A model generated the notes under the pieces. The model was not told the origin of the DNA. It did not search any database and saw only the letters and a list, made by a program, of their open reading frames with translations. From Amycolatopsis sp. CA-126428 (GTDB lineage: Bacteria; Actinomycetota; Actinomycetes; Mycobacteriales; Pseudonocardiaceae), in assembly GCF_002904335.1 (NCBI RefSeq), contig NZ_PPHF01000070.1:62001-126000 (forward strand): a stretch of 64,000 bases of DNA, in the 5' to 3' direction. The translations under genes and the position numbers were made by a program. Positions 43,052 through 52,748 of this stretch are shown in pieces; the first letter of the stretch is position 1; the number at the start of each line of letters is the position of its first letter.

Positions 43052-45793
43052 TCAGTGCGCGGCTTCGTTCCAGGACCGGCCGTAGCCGACCGAAACCTCG
43101 AGCGGCACGGCCAGGGCGTACGCCGAGCCCATGCCCTCTCGCACCAGCTTCTCCAGCTGCTCCTTCTCGCCGTCGGCGACTTCCAGGACCAGTTCGTCGT
43201 GGACCTGCAGCAGGATCCGGCTCTTCAGCTTCGCCTCGACCAGCGCGCGGTGGACGTTGAGCATCGCGACCTTGATGATGTCGGCCGCGCTGCCCTGGAT
43301 CGGGGCGTTCAGCGCCATCCGCTCGGCCATCTCGCGGCGCTGGCGGTTGTCGCTGTTGAGGTCCGGCAGGTAGCGGCGGCGGCCGAAGACCGTCTCGGTG
43401 TACCCGTTCTTCGCCGCGACGCCGACGACCGAGTGGAGGTAGTCGCTGATCCCGCCGAAGCGGGTGAAGTACGCCTCCATCTGCTCCTTGGCTTCTTCGG
43501 TGGAGATCCGCAGCTGCTGCGAGAGCCCGTACGCGGACAGCCCGTACGCGAGCCCGTACGACATCGCCTTGACGCGGTAGCGCAGCTCCGGCGTGATCTC
43601 CTCCGGCGGCATCGAGAACGCCCGCGACGCGACGAACGTGTGCAGGTCCTCGCCGCTGTTGAACGCCTCGATGAGGCCCTCGTCCTGCGACAGGTGCGCC
43701 ATGATCCGCATCTCGATCTGGCTGTAGTCCGCGGTCATCAGCTCGCTGTAGCCCTCGCCGACGACGAAGGCGTCGCGGATGCGGCGGCCTTCTTCGGTGC
43801 GGACCGGGATGTTCTGCAGGTTCGGCTCGGTCGAGGACAGCCGCCCGGTGGCCGCGATCGTCTGCAGCAGCGTGGTGTGGATGCGCCCGTCGTCGGCGAC
43901 CGACTTGATCAGGCCCTCGACGGTCGTGCGCAGCTTCGTCGCGTCCCGGTGCTCCAGCATGTGCTGCAGGAACGGGTGCTCGGTCTTCTCGAACAGGCCC
44001 TGCAGCGCCTCGGCGTCGGTGGTGTAGCCGGTCTTGGTGCGCTTGGTCTTCGGCATGCCGAGCTCGTCGAACAGCACGACCTGCAGCTGCTTCGGCGAGC
44101 CGAGGTTGATCTGCTTGCCGATCACCGCGTACGCCTCTTCGGCGGCCTGGGTGACGCGCGAAAGGTAGTGCGCTTCGAGGGTGGTCAGCTGCTCGAGGTC
44201 GACGGCGACGCCGGCGATCTCCAGCTCGGTGATCACCTCCAGCAGCGGCAGCTCCAGCTCGGTGAGCAGCTTCGCGCCGCCGATCTGCTCGAGCTCCTTG
44301 TCGAGCGCGCCGGCCAGCTCGAAGATCGCGCGGGCCTTGACCAGCTCGTCCTGGATCTCCTTCTGCTCCAGGCCTTCCACGCCGCCGTCGAGCAGCGACA
44401 GCTGCCCGTCGCCGCCGTCGGTCTCCGAGCGCAGCTCGCGGTGCAGGTAGCGCAGCGCGAGGTCGTCCAGCTCGAAGGTGCGCTGCCCGGGCCGCACGAG
44501 GTAGGCGGCCAGCGCGGTGTCCATGGCGAGCCCGGCGACGGTCCAGCCGCGGACGCGGATCGCGTGCAGCGGAACCTTGAGGTCGTGGCCGATCTTGCGG
44601 ATGGCCGGGTCGGCCAGCCAGGCGGCGAACGCCGCGTCGTCGGCCTGGTCCATCGCCGTGACGTCGACGTACGCGCCTTCGCCGTCGGCCGTCGCGAAGG
44701 CGATCGCACGCAGGTCGGACCGGACCGACGTGCCCACCGCGCGGAAGGACAGGGCCACCGGCTCGCCGGCGCCCGCGTGCGCGGTCAGCCACGCGCCCAG
44801 CGCACCGGGCTCGAGCGCGGCACCCGAGACCTCGAAGCCTTCGTCGGCCTCCGGTTCGGCACTTTGCAGCGTCGCGAACAGCCTGTCGCGCAGGACGCGG
44901 AACTCCAGCTCGTCGAACAGCGCGTGCACCGCCTCGCGATCCCACGGGCGCAGTTCCAGCCCGGACGGCGCGACCTCCAGCTCGACGTCGCGGATCAGCT
45001 CGGTCAGCTGGCGGTTGAGCTGGACCGCGGACAGGTTCGCCCGCAGCGCGTCCCCGACCTTGCCCTTGACCTCGTCGACCCGGTCGATCAGGTCGTCGAG
45101 CGAGCCGAACTGCTTGATCCACTTGGCCGCGGTCTTCTCGCCGACGCCCGGGATGCTCGGCAGGTTGTCGGAGGGGTCGCCGCGCAGCGCGGCGAAGTCC
45201 GGGTACTGCCGCGGAGTGAGCCCGTACTTCTCCTCGACCGCACCCGGGGTGAACCGGGTCATCTCCGAGACGCCGCGCTTCGGGTACAGCACGGTGACCT
45301 GCTCGTTGACCAGCTGCAGCGCGTCGCGGTCGCCGGTACAGATGAGGACGTCGAAGCCGTCGGCCACCGCCTGCGTCGTGAGCGTGGCGATGATGTCGTC
45401 GGCTTCGAAGTTCTCCTTCACCAGCGACGGGATGCCGAGCACGTCGAGGACCTCCTTGACCAGGTCCACCTGGCCGCGGAACTCGTCCGGCGTCGCGCTG
45501 CGGTTCGCCTTGTAGTCGGCGTAGGTCTCCGAGCGGAACGTCTTGCGCGAGAGGTCGAACGCCACCGCGAGGTGGGTCGGCGCTTCGTCGCGCAGGAGGT
45601 TGATGAGCATCGAGGTGAAGCCGAACACCGCGTTCGTGACCTGACCGGTCTTCGTCTTGAAGTTCTCCGCGGGCAGGGCGAAGAACGCGCGGTAGGCCAT
45701 GGAATGACCGTCGATCAGCAGCAGCTTCGGCCGCTCGGCGGTGGTGGTGGTTCCTGTGGCGTTGGCAACGGTCGTCTTCTCACTCGGGCTCAC
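43052..45793 (-). CDS. polA: DNA polymerase I
   Basis: A 913-residue DNA polymerase I. The 5'-3' exonuclease domain is at about 15-310 (LLLIDGHSMAYRAFFALP; ICTGDRDALQLV). The 3'-5' exonuclease region at about 320-490 lacks the usual acidic metal residues, as in mycobacterial PolA, so proofreading is not expected. The polymerase domain has motif A DYSQIEMRI, motif B RYRVKAMSYGLAYG and motif C VHDELVLE near the end. It fills gaps in repair and replaces RNA primers. The GTG at 45793 was chosen as the first start after the upstream in-frame region that lacks similarity. Confidence 0.98.
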   Translation of the reverse strand: MSPSEKTTVANATGTTTTAERPKLLLIDGHSMAYRAFFALPAENFKTKTGQVTNAVFGFTSMLINLLRDEAPTHLAVAFDLSRKTFRSETYADYKANRSATPDEFRGQVDLVKEVLDVLGIPSLVKENFEADDIIATLTTQAVADGFDVLICTGDRDALQLVNEQVTVLYPKRGVSEMTRFTPGAVEEKYGLTPRQYPDFAALRGDPSDNLPSIPGVGEKTAAKWIKQFGSLDDLIDRVDEVKGKVGDALRANLSAVQLNRQLTELIRDVELEVAPSGLELRPWDREAVHALFDELEFRVLRDRLFATLQSAEPEADEGFEVSGAALEPGALGAWLTAHAGAGEPVALSFRAVGTSVRSDLRAIAFATADGEGAYVDVTAMDQADDAAFAAWLADPAIRKIGHDLKVPLHAIRVRGWTVAGLAMDTALAAYLVRPGQRTFELDDLALRYLHRELRSETDGGDGQLSLLDGGVEGLEQKEIQDELVKARAIFELAGALDKELEQIGGAKLLTELELPLLEVITELEIAGVAVDLEQLTTLEAHYLSRVTQAAEEAYAVIGKQINLGSPKQLQVVLFDELGMPKTKRTKTGYTTDAEALQGLFEKTEHPFLQHMLEHRDATKLRTTVEGLIKSVADDGRIHTTLLQTIAATGRLSSTEPNLQNIPVRTEEGRRIRDAFVVGEGYSELMTADYSQIEMRIMAHLSQDEGLIEAFNSGEDLHTFVASRAFSMPPEEITPELRYRVKAMSYGLAYGLSAYGLSQQLRISTEEAKEQMEAYFTRFGGISDYLHSVVGVAAKNGYTETVFGRRRYLPDLNSDNRQRREMAERMALNAPIQGSAADIIKVAMLNVHRALVEAKLKSRILLQVHDELVLEVADGEKEQLEKLVREGMGSAYALAVPLEVSVGYGRSWNEAAH

Positions 45794-45855
45794 GCGGCCG
45801 AGTCTAGGCTGAGGGTCCGACACTCTTACGTGTCGCATAGGAAGAGGAGCACTGC

Positions 45856-46305
45856 GTGACCGAACGCGCCGCCGAGTTCACCACTGCCGCGGTCGGAGAG
45901 TATGCGGGCATCGATCCGGCCGCCGCGGACCAGCAGCTGAACGACAAGGTCGGCATGAAGCTCCTGGAGGCCACCGCCGAACGCGTGGTCGGCACGATCC
46001 CGGTCGAGGGCAACCTCCAGCCGTACGGGCTGCTGCACGGCGGCGCCAACGCCGTGCTCGCCGAGGCGCTGGGTTCGACGGTCGCCGCGCTGAACGCGGG
46101 ACCGGACCGCGCGGCGATGGGGCTGGAGCTGTCCTGCACGCACCACCGGGCCGTCCGGTCGGGCACCGTCACCGGCGTGGCGACGCCCCTGCACGTCGGC
46201 CGCGGCACGATCACCGCGGAGATCGTGCTGACCGACGACGAAGGCCGCCGCACCTGCACCGCGCGGCTCACCTGCGTGGTCCGGGACCGCCCGCCGGGCG
46301 CCTGA
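45856..46305 (+). CDS. Hotdog-fold PaaI-type thioesterase
   Basis: A 149-residue hotdog protein. The key motif is GLLHGGANAVLAEALGSTVA, in which the acidic Glu lies on the central helix, followed by GLELSCTHHRAVRSGTV and a closing CTARLTCVV. Such enzymes cleave acyl-CoA thioesters, often phenylacetyl- or hydroxybenzoyl-CoA. The GTG start follows AGGAAGAGG. The gene is divergent from polA and 5 bases ahead of the LysR gene, so the two are likely co-transcribed. Confidence 0.92.
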   Translation: MTERAAEFTTAAVGEYAGIDPAAADQQLNDKVGMKLLEATAERVVGTIPVEGNLQPYGLLHGGANAVLAEALGSTVAALNAGPDRAAMGLELSCTHHRAVRSGTVTGVATPLHVGRGTITAEIVLTDDEGRRTCTARLTCVVRDRPPGA

Positions 46306-46310
46306 ACCCC

Positions 46311-47282
46311 GTGGACCTCGACGTCGCCCAGGTCCGGGCGTTCGTGGTGACGGCGGAGCAGCGGCACTTCGGGCGGGCCGCCCAGGCGTTGTTCCTCACC
46401 CAGCAGGCGTTGTCGAAGCGGATCCGGAAGCTCGAAGACGCGCTCGGCACGCCGGTGTTCCTGCGCACGCCCCGCTCGGTCGAGCTGACCGCCGACGGCG
46501 AACGGTTCCTCCCGCACGCGCGCGAGCTGGTGCGGGTGGCCGACGCCGCCGTGGCCGCGATGGGCGCCGAGGACCGGCCGTTGCGCCTCGACCTCGTCGA
46601 CCACCGGCTCTCCCCCATGTTCCTGCTCCGCCGGCTGGCCGCGCACGAACCGGGGCTGCGCATCGACCGGGTCGCCGGCCGCGGGTTCGCGAACGCGATC
46701 GACCCGCTGCTGTCCGGGGAACTCGACGCCGCCTTCGGCCGCGTGTCCGGCTGCGGGCGGGCGCTGCCGGACGAGCTGGAGCACCGGCCGGTCCGGCTCG
46801 AGCCGCTGGTCGGGCTGCTCGCGCCGGAGCACCCGCTGGCCGTGCTGGACGTGCTGCGCCTCGACGAGCTGCGCGCCGACGGGATCTGGCTGCCCGGGCT
46901 CGGCGGCCCGGCCGAGTGGCTGTCCTACCTGCGGGAGCTGTGCGACGAGTTCGCCGTGCCGATCGACGACTCCGGCGTCAGCTACGACCTGCGGCACACG
47001 CTCGAGCAGACGCGGTACGGCAAGCGGCGCGTCACCCTGGCCGGGGCCGACATGGAACTGGCGCCGGACCTCGATCTCAAGGTGCTGCCGTTCGAGCCGT
47101 CCCCGCTGTTCCCGTGGTCGCTGGTCTGGCGGCGCGGCAAGGCGCACCCGGCGCTGCGGCGGCTGCTGGCCGTCGCCGGGCGCACCAGCCGCGAAGAGGA
47201 CTGGTGCGCCTACGACCCCGGGCACGCCTGGCTGCCCGCCGGCGACGTCAGCCTCGCAGCCGCCGCGCGAACCACTCGCTGA
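46311..47282 (+). CDS. LysR-family regulator
   Basis: A 323-residue LysR-type regulator. The winged helix-turn-helix is VRAFVVTAEQRHFGRAAQALFLTQQALSKRIRKLE (residues about 7-41), followed by a periplasmic-binding-protein-like effector domain. The GTG start lies 5 bases after the thioesterase stop. The 3' end overlaps the convergent hydrolase gene by 35 bases. LysR regulators often sense an intermediate of the pathway they control; none is visible. Confidence 0.92.
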   Translation: MDLDVAQVRAFVVTAEQRHFGRAAQALFLTQQALSKRIRKLEDALGTPVFLRTPRSVELTADGERFLPHARELVRVADAAVAAMGAEDRPLRLDLVDHRLSPMFLLRRLAAHEPGLRIDRVAGRGFANAIDPLLSGELDAAFGRVSGCGRALPDELEHRPVRLEPLVGLLAPEHPLAVLDVLRLDELRADGIWLPGLGGPAEWLSYLRELCDEFAVPIDDSGVSYDLRHTLEQTRYGKRRVTLAGADMELAPDLDLKVLPFEPSPLFPWSLVWRRGKAHPALRRLLAVAGRTSREEDWCAYDPGHAWLPAGDVSLAAAARTTR

Positions 47283-48027
47283 ACGCCGCGTCGACGCCGG
47301 CCGCGGCCGGCGTCCCCGGCGGGAACTCGTGCGCCATCCCGTCGACCGTCACCAGCTCGGTGCCCAGCTTCGCGTGCAGCGCCGCCGCCGGTTCGCGCAC
47401 CGCGATGTCGTCGTCCGCGCCGGTGACCAGCAGCAGCGGCGCGGTCAGCTCGGCCGCCCGGTCGACGTAGTCGTAGCGGGCCGTGACCGCACGGGACCGC
47501 TCGGTCCACGGGTAGGTCACCCCGAAGCGCCGCTCGTTCGCGGTGATCATCGGGGCGAGCTGGACGACCGGGCTCGCCACCGCCGCGGCGGCGATCCCGA
47601 CGTCGCCGCGGGCCAGCACCTCCAGCGCCACGATCGCTCCCGCCGAGCCGCCGAACACCCCGAGCGGCCCGGTCGCGCCCGGCAGCCGGTCGCGCAGGTC
47701 GGCCAGCGCGGCGGGGAACTCGCCCGCCGCCTGCTCGGTCACCGGCTCGAAGACGTTCAGGACGGCGTCCTCGCTGGCCCGCCGGAAGACCTCCTCGGGG
47801 CCGCCCTCGGGCAGCCGTGCCCCGGAGAGCGGGAGGCCGAAGTACACCCGCCACGCCCGGAGGCCCGCCATCGGGACGGCGTCCGCCATCGCCCGTTCAC
47901 TGGCCGGCACGTCCATCAGGTGCCAGCCCGCCACCAGGGCTACCGGGCCGTCCGGGTCCGCCGGCGGTACCGCCACGAACGGCACCCCCGCGGCCACGCC
48001 CTCGACCATCTCGCCCACCTCGACCAT
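47248..48027 (-). CDS. Alpha/beta-hydrolase (dienelactone-hydrolase-like)
   Basis: A 259-residue alpha/beta hydrolase. The nucleophile elbow is GVFGGSAGA, so a Ser nucleophile is used instead of the Cys of true dienelactone hydrolases. An Asp lies in VTGADDDIAV and a His in DGMAHEFPPG. The substrate is unknown. The ATG at 48027 follows AAGGAGAG at good spacing; the longer frame has no ribosome-binding site. It converges on the LysR gene with an overlap of 35 bases, which is longer than usual. Confidence 0.9.
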   Translation of the reverse strand: MVEVGEMVEGVAAGVPFVAVPPADPDGPVALVAGWHLMDVPASERAMADAVPMAGLRAWRVYFGLPLSGARLPEGGPEEVFRRASEDAVLNVFEPVTEQAAGEFPAALADLRDRLPGATGPLGVFGGSAGAIVALEVLARGDVGIAAAAVASPVVQLAPMITANERRFGVTYPWTERSRAVTARYDYVDRAAELTAPLLLVTGADDDIAVREPAAALHAKLGTELVTVDGMAHEFPPGTPAAAGVDAAFSEWFARRLRG

Positions 48028-48583
48028 CTCGTCTCTCCTTGTCCACGGCCGCTTGTCTTCGGCTGCTTCCAGCGAACCGCCGGGGAGAGGTGCGGGTCCA
48101 ACAGCCGTTCCGGCGGCCACGACAACCGATGGTTGTGGTGGCCGGGTCAGGCCCGGGTGCCCGTTCGGGCAGACCTGCACGAAGGGGGTGGTCCGTTCGA
48201 CCCACCGAACCGGACGTAAGGTGCATCCCTACGGCGGTGCCCGGACCCCAGCGACCCCGTCAGGGTGAACAGCGGCCCACCGGGAAACCGGCCACGGTCC
48301 GGCCGCCGAAATGGGCGATGACATACCGATGAAACATGGCTGTCACCCATTCGCAGAACGACTGCCGATACTTAGCAGCGCTGCGTGACCAGCAGCGGGC
48401 CACGAGGAAACATCGTTCGGCTTTTCGTGCAATTCGTGTCGGTTGCGATCGTCACGATGTGGACACAGAGTAGTGAGGCCGCCTGTGCACAAGACGGGCG
48501 AGAGGGATATCTTCCTGCCCTAACCTAGCCCCTGTGTCGGGGGCAACGCCTACCGGCGGCTGGTTGGTCATGGGAGGTAGTCG
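48028..48583. other. 556-base gene-free stretch before livK
   Basis: No supported gene. The left part is GC-rich and divergent-promoter-like for the hydrolase gene. The right part has a lower GC content (around 48340-48530) and should contain the livK promoter; GGGAGG lies just before the livK start. I find no clear repeat, RNA or operator. Confidence 0.5.
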
Positions 48584-49744
48584 GTGTCAGGAGTGCGTTT
48601 TGGACGGGTTCTCGCCCTCGCAGCGGCGACGTCGCTCGCGCTGGCGGGCTGCGCCGGTGGCGGCTCGTCGAGCAGTGGTGACGGCAGCACGCTGAAGATC
48701 GGGTTCATGGGCGACCTGACCGGGGAGAACTCCGGGATCGTGATCCCGCCCCGCAATGGCGCCCAGCTCGCGATCGACGAGTACAACGCCACGAATCCGA
48801 AGACCAAGATCGAGCTGAAGCCCTACGACAGCCAGGGCAAGCCCGACCAGGCGACCTCGCTGATCACCACGGCGATCGGCTCGGACAAGATCACCGCGCT
48901 GATCGGCCCGGCGTTCTCCGGCGAGTCGAAGGCCATCGGCGGCCAGCTCGAGCAGAACAAGATCCCGAGCGTCTCGCCCTCGGCGACCAACCCGGGCCTG
49001 GCGAAGAACAACTGGTCGTACTGGCACCGCGTCGTGGCCAACGACGACGACCAGGGCCCCGCCATCGCGAACTTCCTGATCACGGCGAAGTCGCCGAAGA
49101 CGGCGTTCGTCATCTCGGACGACCAGGAGTACAGCGTCGGCCTCGCGGACGCGTTCGAGAAGACCTTCAAGGACAAGGGCGTCACGGTTCAGCGCGACAA
49201 GTTCCCGAAGGACGCGCCGGACTACTCCTCGACCGTGCAGAAGGTCAAGGCGGCCAACCCGGACATCATCACCTTCGGTGGCTACTACGCGCAGGGCGGC
49301 CCGCTGCTCAAGCAGCTGCGTGACGGCGGCGTGAAGGCCATCTTCGCCACCGGTGACGGTTCGCTCGACCCGCAGCTGGTCTCGGGCGCGGGTGCCGCGG
49401 CCGCCGAAGGCGCGGTCATCGGCTGCCCGTGCAACATCCCGGATGCGGGTGCCGCGAACGAGTTCGCCACCAAGTACAAGGCGAAGTTCAACGTCGCCCC
49501 GGCGATCTACGCGACCGAGGGCTACGACGCCGCGACCGCCCTCATCAACGCGGTCAAGGCGGGCAACACCACCGGCGAGACGATCAACACGTTCCTGAAG
49601 ACCGTGGACTTCAAGGGCGCCTCGAAGCAGATCAAGTTCAAGGCGAACGGTGAGCCCGAGACCGCCGCGATCAACGTGTACCAGGTCGTCGGCGGCGTCA
49701 TCAAGAACCTCGGCGCGTCGACCGAAGCCAAGATCACCGGCTGA
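48584..49744 (+). CDS. livK: Branched-chain amino-acid ABC transporter, substrate-binding lipoprotein
   Basis: A 386-residue lipoprotein. The signal peptide ends in the lipobox LALAGC with the acylated Cys23, followed by a Gly/Ser linker (AGGGSSSSGDGS). The mature part is a periplasmic-binding-protein fold of the Leu/Ile/Val type: IGFMGDLTGENSG, ALIGPAFSGESKA, IPSVSPSATNPGL. It captures branched-chain amino acids or related compounds outside the membrane. The GTG follows GGGAGG. It is the first gene of the liv operon. A large stem-loop after the stop may hold its mRNA at higher level. Confidence 0.93.
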   Translation: MSGVRFGRVLALAAATSLALAGCAGGGSSSSGDGSTLKIGFMGDLTGENSGIVIPPRNGAQLAIDEYNATNPKTKIELKPYDSQGKPDQATSLITTAIGSDKITALIGPAFSGESKAIGGQLEQNKIPSVSPSATNPGLAKNNWSYWHRVVANDDDQGPAIANFLITAKSPKTAFVISDDQEYSVGLADAFEKTFKDKGVTVQRDKFPKDAPDYSSTVQKVKAANPDIITFGGYYAQGGPLLKQLRDGGVKAIFATGDGSLDPQLVSGAGAAAAEGAVIGCPCNIPDAGAANEFATKYKAKFNVAPAIYATEGYDAATALINAVKAGNTTGETINTFLKTVDFKGASKQIKFKANGEPETAAINVYQVVGGVIKNLGASTEAKITG

Positions 49745-49769
49745 CGAAACAGGAATAGCACTTGACGAC

Positions 49770-49810
49770 GGGAGCGGGGGCGCTGTGGTGACCACAGCAC
49801 CCCCGCTCCC
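49770..49810 (+). promoter_or_regulatory. Stem-loop between livK and livH
   Basis: GGGAGCGGGGGCGCTGTGG pairs with CCACAGCACCCCCGCTCCC with a TGA loop and a single C-A mismatch, 41 bases in all. There is no T-run and the livH gene follows, so it is more likely an mRNA-stabilising or attenuating hairpin than a terminator. This arrangement is common after binding-protein genes, which must be made in excess. Confidence 0.75.
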
Positions 49811-49855
49811 GGCCCGTATCCCTGTCCTCGCCCTGTCTCGTAAGGCGCTCACGTC

Positions 49856-50824
49856 ATGTTGCAGACACTGCAAGACCAGTTCCTCGGCAGCACCATCGGC
49901 GGACTGGTTCTCGGCTCCATCTACGCCCTCGTCGCCCTCGGCTACACAATGGTCTACGGCGTCCTGCGGCTGATCAACTTCGCCCACTCCGAAATCTTCA
50001 TGATCGGGACGATGACGTCCCTGTTCATCCTGGCCAGCATCGCCACCTCCGGCAACATCGTGGTGGGCCTGGGCGCGATGATCCTGCTTCTGCTCGCGCT
50101 CATGCTCGCCTCCGCGGTCGTGTCCGGCGGTTCCGCGGTCGTGCTGGAGCAGGTCGCCTACCGGCCGCTGCGCAAGCGCGGTTCGTCGAAGCTCGCGGCC
50201 CTGATCTCCGCGATCGGCGCGTCGATCTTCCTGCAGGAGCTCTTCGCGCTGGTCATCATCCCCAACGTCTTCGACAAGTCGGGACGCGTCCCGCAGAACG
50301 CGCCGCGGTTCGTCGACCGCGACACGCTGTTCCCGGTCGGCAACGCCGTCGTCCGCACCGACCAGGTCCTGGTCATCATCGGCGCGGTGATCGTCATGGT
50401 GGTGCTGGACCAGCTGGTGCGGCGCACCCGCATCGGCCGCGGCATCCGGGCGACCGCCCAGGACCCCGAGGCCGCCGTGCTGATGGGTGTCTCGATCGAC
50501 CGCATCGTGCGCATCACCTTCCTGCTGGGCGGCGCGATGGCCGGTGTGGCCTCCGCGCTCTACCTGATGGAACTCGAAAACACCGGTTACCGCGTCGGTT
50601 TCGTGCTCGGTATCAAGGCGTTCACCGCGGCCGTGCTCGGCGGTATCGGCAACCTGCGCGGCGCGCTTCTCGGCGGCATCGTGCTCGGCCTGGTCGAAAA
50701 CTGGAGCGCGATCTTCCTCGGTTCCGAGTGGAAGGACGTCACCGCGTTCGTGGTCCTCGTGCTCGTGCTCATGTTCCGCCCCACCGGCATTCTCGGTGAA
50801 TCCCTCCAGCGAGCTCGCGCATGA
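49856..50824 (+). CDS. livH: Branched-chain amino-acid ABC permease LivH-type
   Basis: A 322-residue membrane protein with about eight hydrophobic helices. LivH-type features include GGLVLGSIYALVALGYTMVYGVL at the front and the cytoplasmic loop RRTRIGRGIRATAQDPEAAVLMG, which contacts the ATPases (EAA-like). It forms the pore with LivM. The ATG at 49856 lies 46 bases after the stem-loop. The end overlaps livM by ATGA. Confidence 0.95.
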   Translation: MLQTLQDQFLGSTIGGLVLGSIYALVALGYTMVYGVLRLINFAHSEIFMIGTMTSLFILASIATSGNIVVGLGAMILLLLALMLASAVVSGGSAVVLEQVAYRPLRKRGSSKLAALISAIGASIFLQELFALVIIPNVFDKSGRVPQNAPRFVDRDTLFPVGNAVVRTDQVLVIIGAVIVMVVLDQLVRRTRIGRGIRATAQDPEAAVLMGVSIDRIVRITFLLGGAMAGVASALYLMELENTGYRVGFVLGIKAFTAAVLGGIGNLRGALLGGIVLGLVENWSAIFLGSEWKDVTAFVVLVLVLMFRPTGILGESLQRARA

Positions 50825-51978
50825 AAGGCGACGGTGTGACTACCCAGGAAAACACTCGCCGCTCGTTCCAGCCGGTGAACGGCGCGCGGGACTGGTGGCA
50901 GCACGCGCCGATGTGGCAGCGCTACCTCCTCTACATCGCGCTGATCGTGTTCGCGCTGATCCTCCCGGCTCCCTGGATCGGCTCGTTCATGTCGCCCGCC
51001 TCGGACTGGACGAGCGTCCTGATCTTCCCGATCGGCACCTACATCCTGCTGGCGATCGGCCTGAACATCGTGGTCGGCCTGGCCGGCATGCTGGACCTCG
51101 GGTTCGTGGCGTTCTTCGCGATCGGTGCCTACACGGTGGCGATCTTCGGCACGAAGTTCGGCTGGAACGTCTGGCCCACGATCCTGGTCGGAATCGTGCT
51201 CGCGGCGGTGTCGGGCGTCATCCTCGGCGCCCCGACCCTGCGGCTGCGCGGTGACTACCTCGCCATCGTGACGCTCGGGTTCGGGGAGATCGTCCGGATC
51301 ACCGCGAACAACACCAACTCCATCGGCGGTGCCCGCGGCATCACCAACATCCCGCACCCGTCGCCGGTGTTCGGCATGGAGTTCCTGCTCGACCCGGCGC
51401 CGTACTACTACCTGATCCTGGTCGCGATCGTGCTGGTCATCGTGTTCTCGGTGCGGCTGCAGAAGAGCCGGGTCGGGCGCGCGTGGGCCGCGATCCGCGA
51501 GGACGAGGACGCCGCCGAACTGATGGGCGTGCCGACGTTCAAGTTCAAGCTGCTCGCGTTCGCGATCGGCGCGATGATCGGTGGCTTCGCGGGCGGCATC
51601 TACGCCAGCAAGGCCGTGTTCATCGCCCCGGACAACTTCCCGTTCATCCTGTCCGCGACGATCCTCGCCGCGGTCGTGCTGGGCGGGGCGGGCAACCTGC
51701 CGGGTGTCATCCTCGGCGCCTTCCTGGTGGCCTGGATCCCCGAGCGCCTCCGGTCCGTCGAGTGGCTGAGGCACCTCCTCGGCGACAAGGACCCCGCGGA
51801 GTACCGCATCCTGCTGTTCGGCGCGGTCCTGGTGCTGATGATGGCGCTGCGACCCGAAGGCATCCTGCCCTCACGACAACGAAAAGCCGAGCTACGGGAA
51901 GGCACCGGCGGCATGGGCTCGCTCGGTGGCGAAGTGGCCGGACCGGGCACCGAAGCCCCGGCGGAGGTGGCCAAGTGA
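50821..51978 (+). CDS. livM: Branched-chain amino-acid ABC permease LivM-type
   Basis: A 385-residue membrane protein with a hydrophilic 40-residue start and about nine helices. LivM marks are GLNIVVGLAGMLDLGFVAFFAIGAY and GRAWAAIREDEDAAELMGV. The C-terminal 40 residues are charged and Gly-rich. The ATG overlaps the livH stop by 4 bases; a GTG five codons later would also fit. The stop overlaps livG by GTGA. Confidence 0.95.
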   Translation: MKGDGVTTQENTRRSFQPVNGARDWWQHAPMWQRYLLYIALIVFALILPAPWIGSFMSPASDWTSVLIFPIGTYILLAIGLNIVVGLAGMLDLGFVAFFAIGAYTVAIFGTKFGWNVWPTILVGIVLAAVSGVILGAPTLRLRGDYLAIVTLGFGEIVRITANNTNSIGGARGITNIPHPSPVFGMEFLLDPAPYYYLILVAIVLVIVFSVRLQKSRVGRAWAAIREDEDAAELMGVPTFKFKLLAFAIGAMIGGFAGGIYASKAVFIAPDNFPFILSATILAAVVLGGAGNLPGVILGAFLVAWIPERLRSVEWLRHLLGDKDPAEYRILLFGAVLVLMMALRPEGILPSRQRKAELREGTGGMGSLGGEVAGPGTEAPAEVAK

Positions 51979-52748
51979 CTCCCTTGCTCGAGTTCGACAA
52001 CATCACGATGCGCTTCGGCGGTGTCACCGCCCTGCGCGAAGTGAACGTCTCCATCAACGAAGGCGAGATCTTCGCGCTGATCGGCCCGAACGGCGCCGGC
52101 AAGACCACGGTGTTCAACGTGGTCACCGGCGTCTACCAGCCGACCGAGGGCCAGGTGCGCTTCGACGGCGACCGCATCGACGGGATGAAGCGCTTCCAGG
52201 TCACCAAGCGCGGCATCGCCCGGACGTTCCAGAACATCCGGTTGTTCCACAACATGTCGGCGATCGAGAACGTCATGGTGGGCGCGGACGCGCACCACAA
52301 GACCGGCGCGATCGGCGCGGTGCTCGGTCTGCCGTGGCACCGCAAGGAGGAGAAGCGCGGCCGCGAGCGGGCGCGTGAGCTGCTCGACTTCGTCGGCATC
52401 GGCAAGGTGGAGCACGAGACCGCGAAGAACCTCTCCTACGGCGACCAGCGCCGGCTGGAGATCGCGCGGGCGCTGGCCACCGACCCGAAGCTCCTGCTGC
52501 TCGACGAGCCGGCCGCGGGCATGAACCCGGCGGAGAAGAACGCCCTGCAGGCGCTGATCCGCAAGATCCGGGACGACGGCCGGACCGTGCTGCTCATCGA
52601 ACACGACATGGGCCTGGTCATGCACATCAGCGACCGGCTGGCCGTGCTCGACTTCGGCCAGAAGATCGCGGAAGGGCTCCCTCAGGAAGTGCAGACCAAC
52701 CAGAAGGTCATCGAGGCGTACCTGGGGGTGTCCGAAGATGCTTCTTGA
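51975..52748 (+). CDS. livG: Branched-chain amino-acid ABC ATPase LivG-type
   Basis: A 257-residue ABC ATPase. Walker A GPNGAGKTT (about 36-44), signature LSYGDQRR and Walker B LLLLDEPAAGMNP are intact, as is the switch His in LIEHDMGLV. A 20-residue insertion typical of LivG (GAIGAVLGLPWHRKEEKRG) is present. It supplies energy with LivF. The GTG overlaps the livM stop by 4 bases, and the end overlaps livF by 11 bases. Confidence 0.95.
   Translation: MTPLLEFDNITMRFGGVTALREVNVSINEGEIFALIGPNGAGKTTVFNVVTGVYQPTEGQVRFDGDRIDGMKRFQVTKRGIARTFQNIRLFHNMSAIENVMVGADAHHKTGAIGAVLGLPWHRKEEKRGRERARELLDFVGIGKVEHETAKNLSYGDQRRLEIARALATDPKLLLLDEPAAGMNPAEKNALQALIRKIRDDGRTVLLIEHDMGLVMHISDRLAVLDFGQKIAEGLPQEVQTNQKVIEAYLGVSEDAS

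Noticed and set aside
43055-45859. Plus-strand open frame opposite polA
   Set aside because: Antisense shadow of polA with Leu/Arg/Gln-rich composition.
48028-48350. Short open frames upstream of livK
   Set aside because: No ribosome-binding site, shifting frames in both directions, and composition like other GC-rich spacers.
49770-49810. Terminator after livK
   Set aside because: No T-run, and the following genes form one overlapping transport operon with livK.
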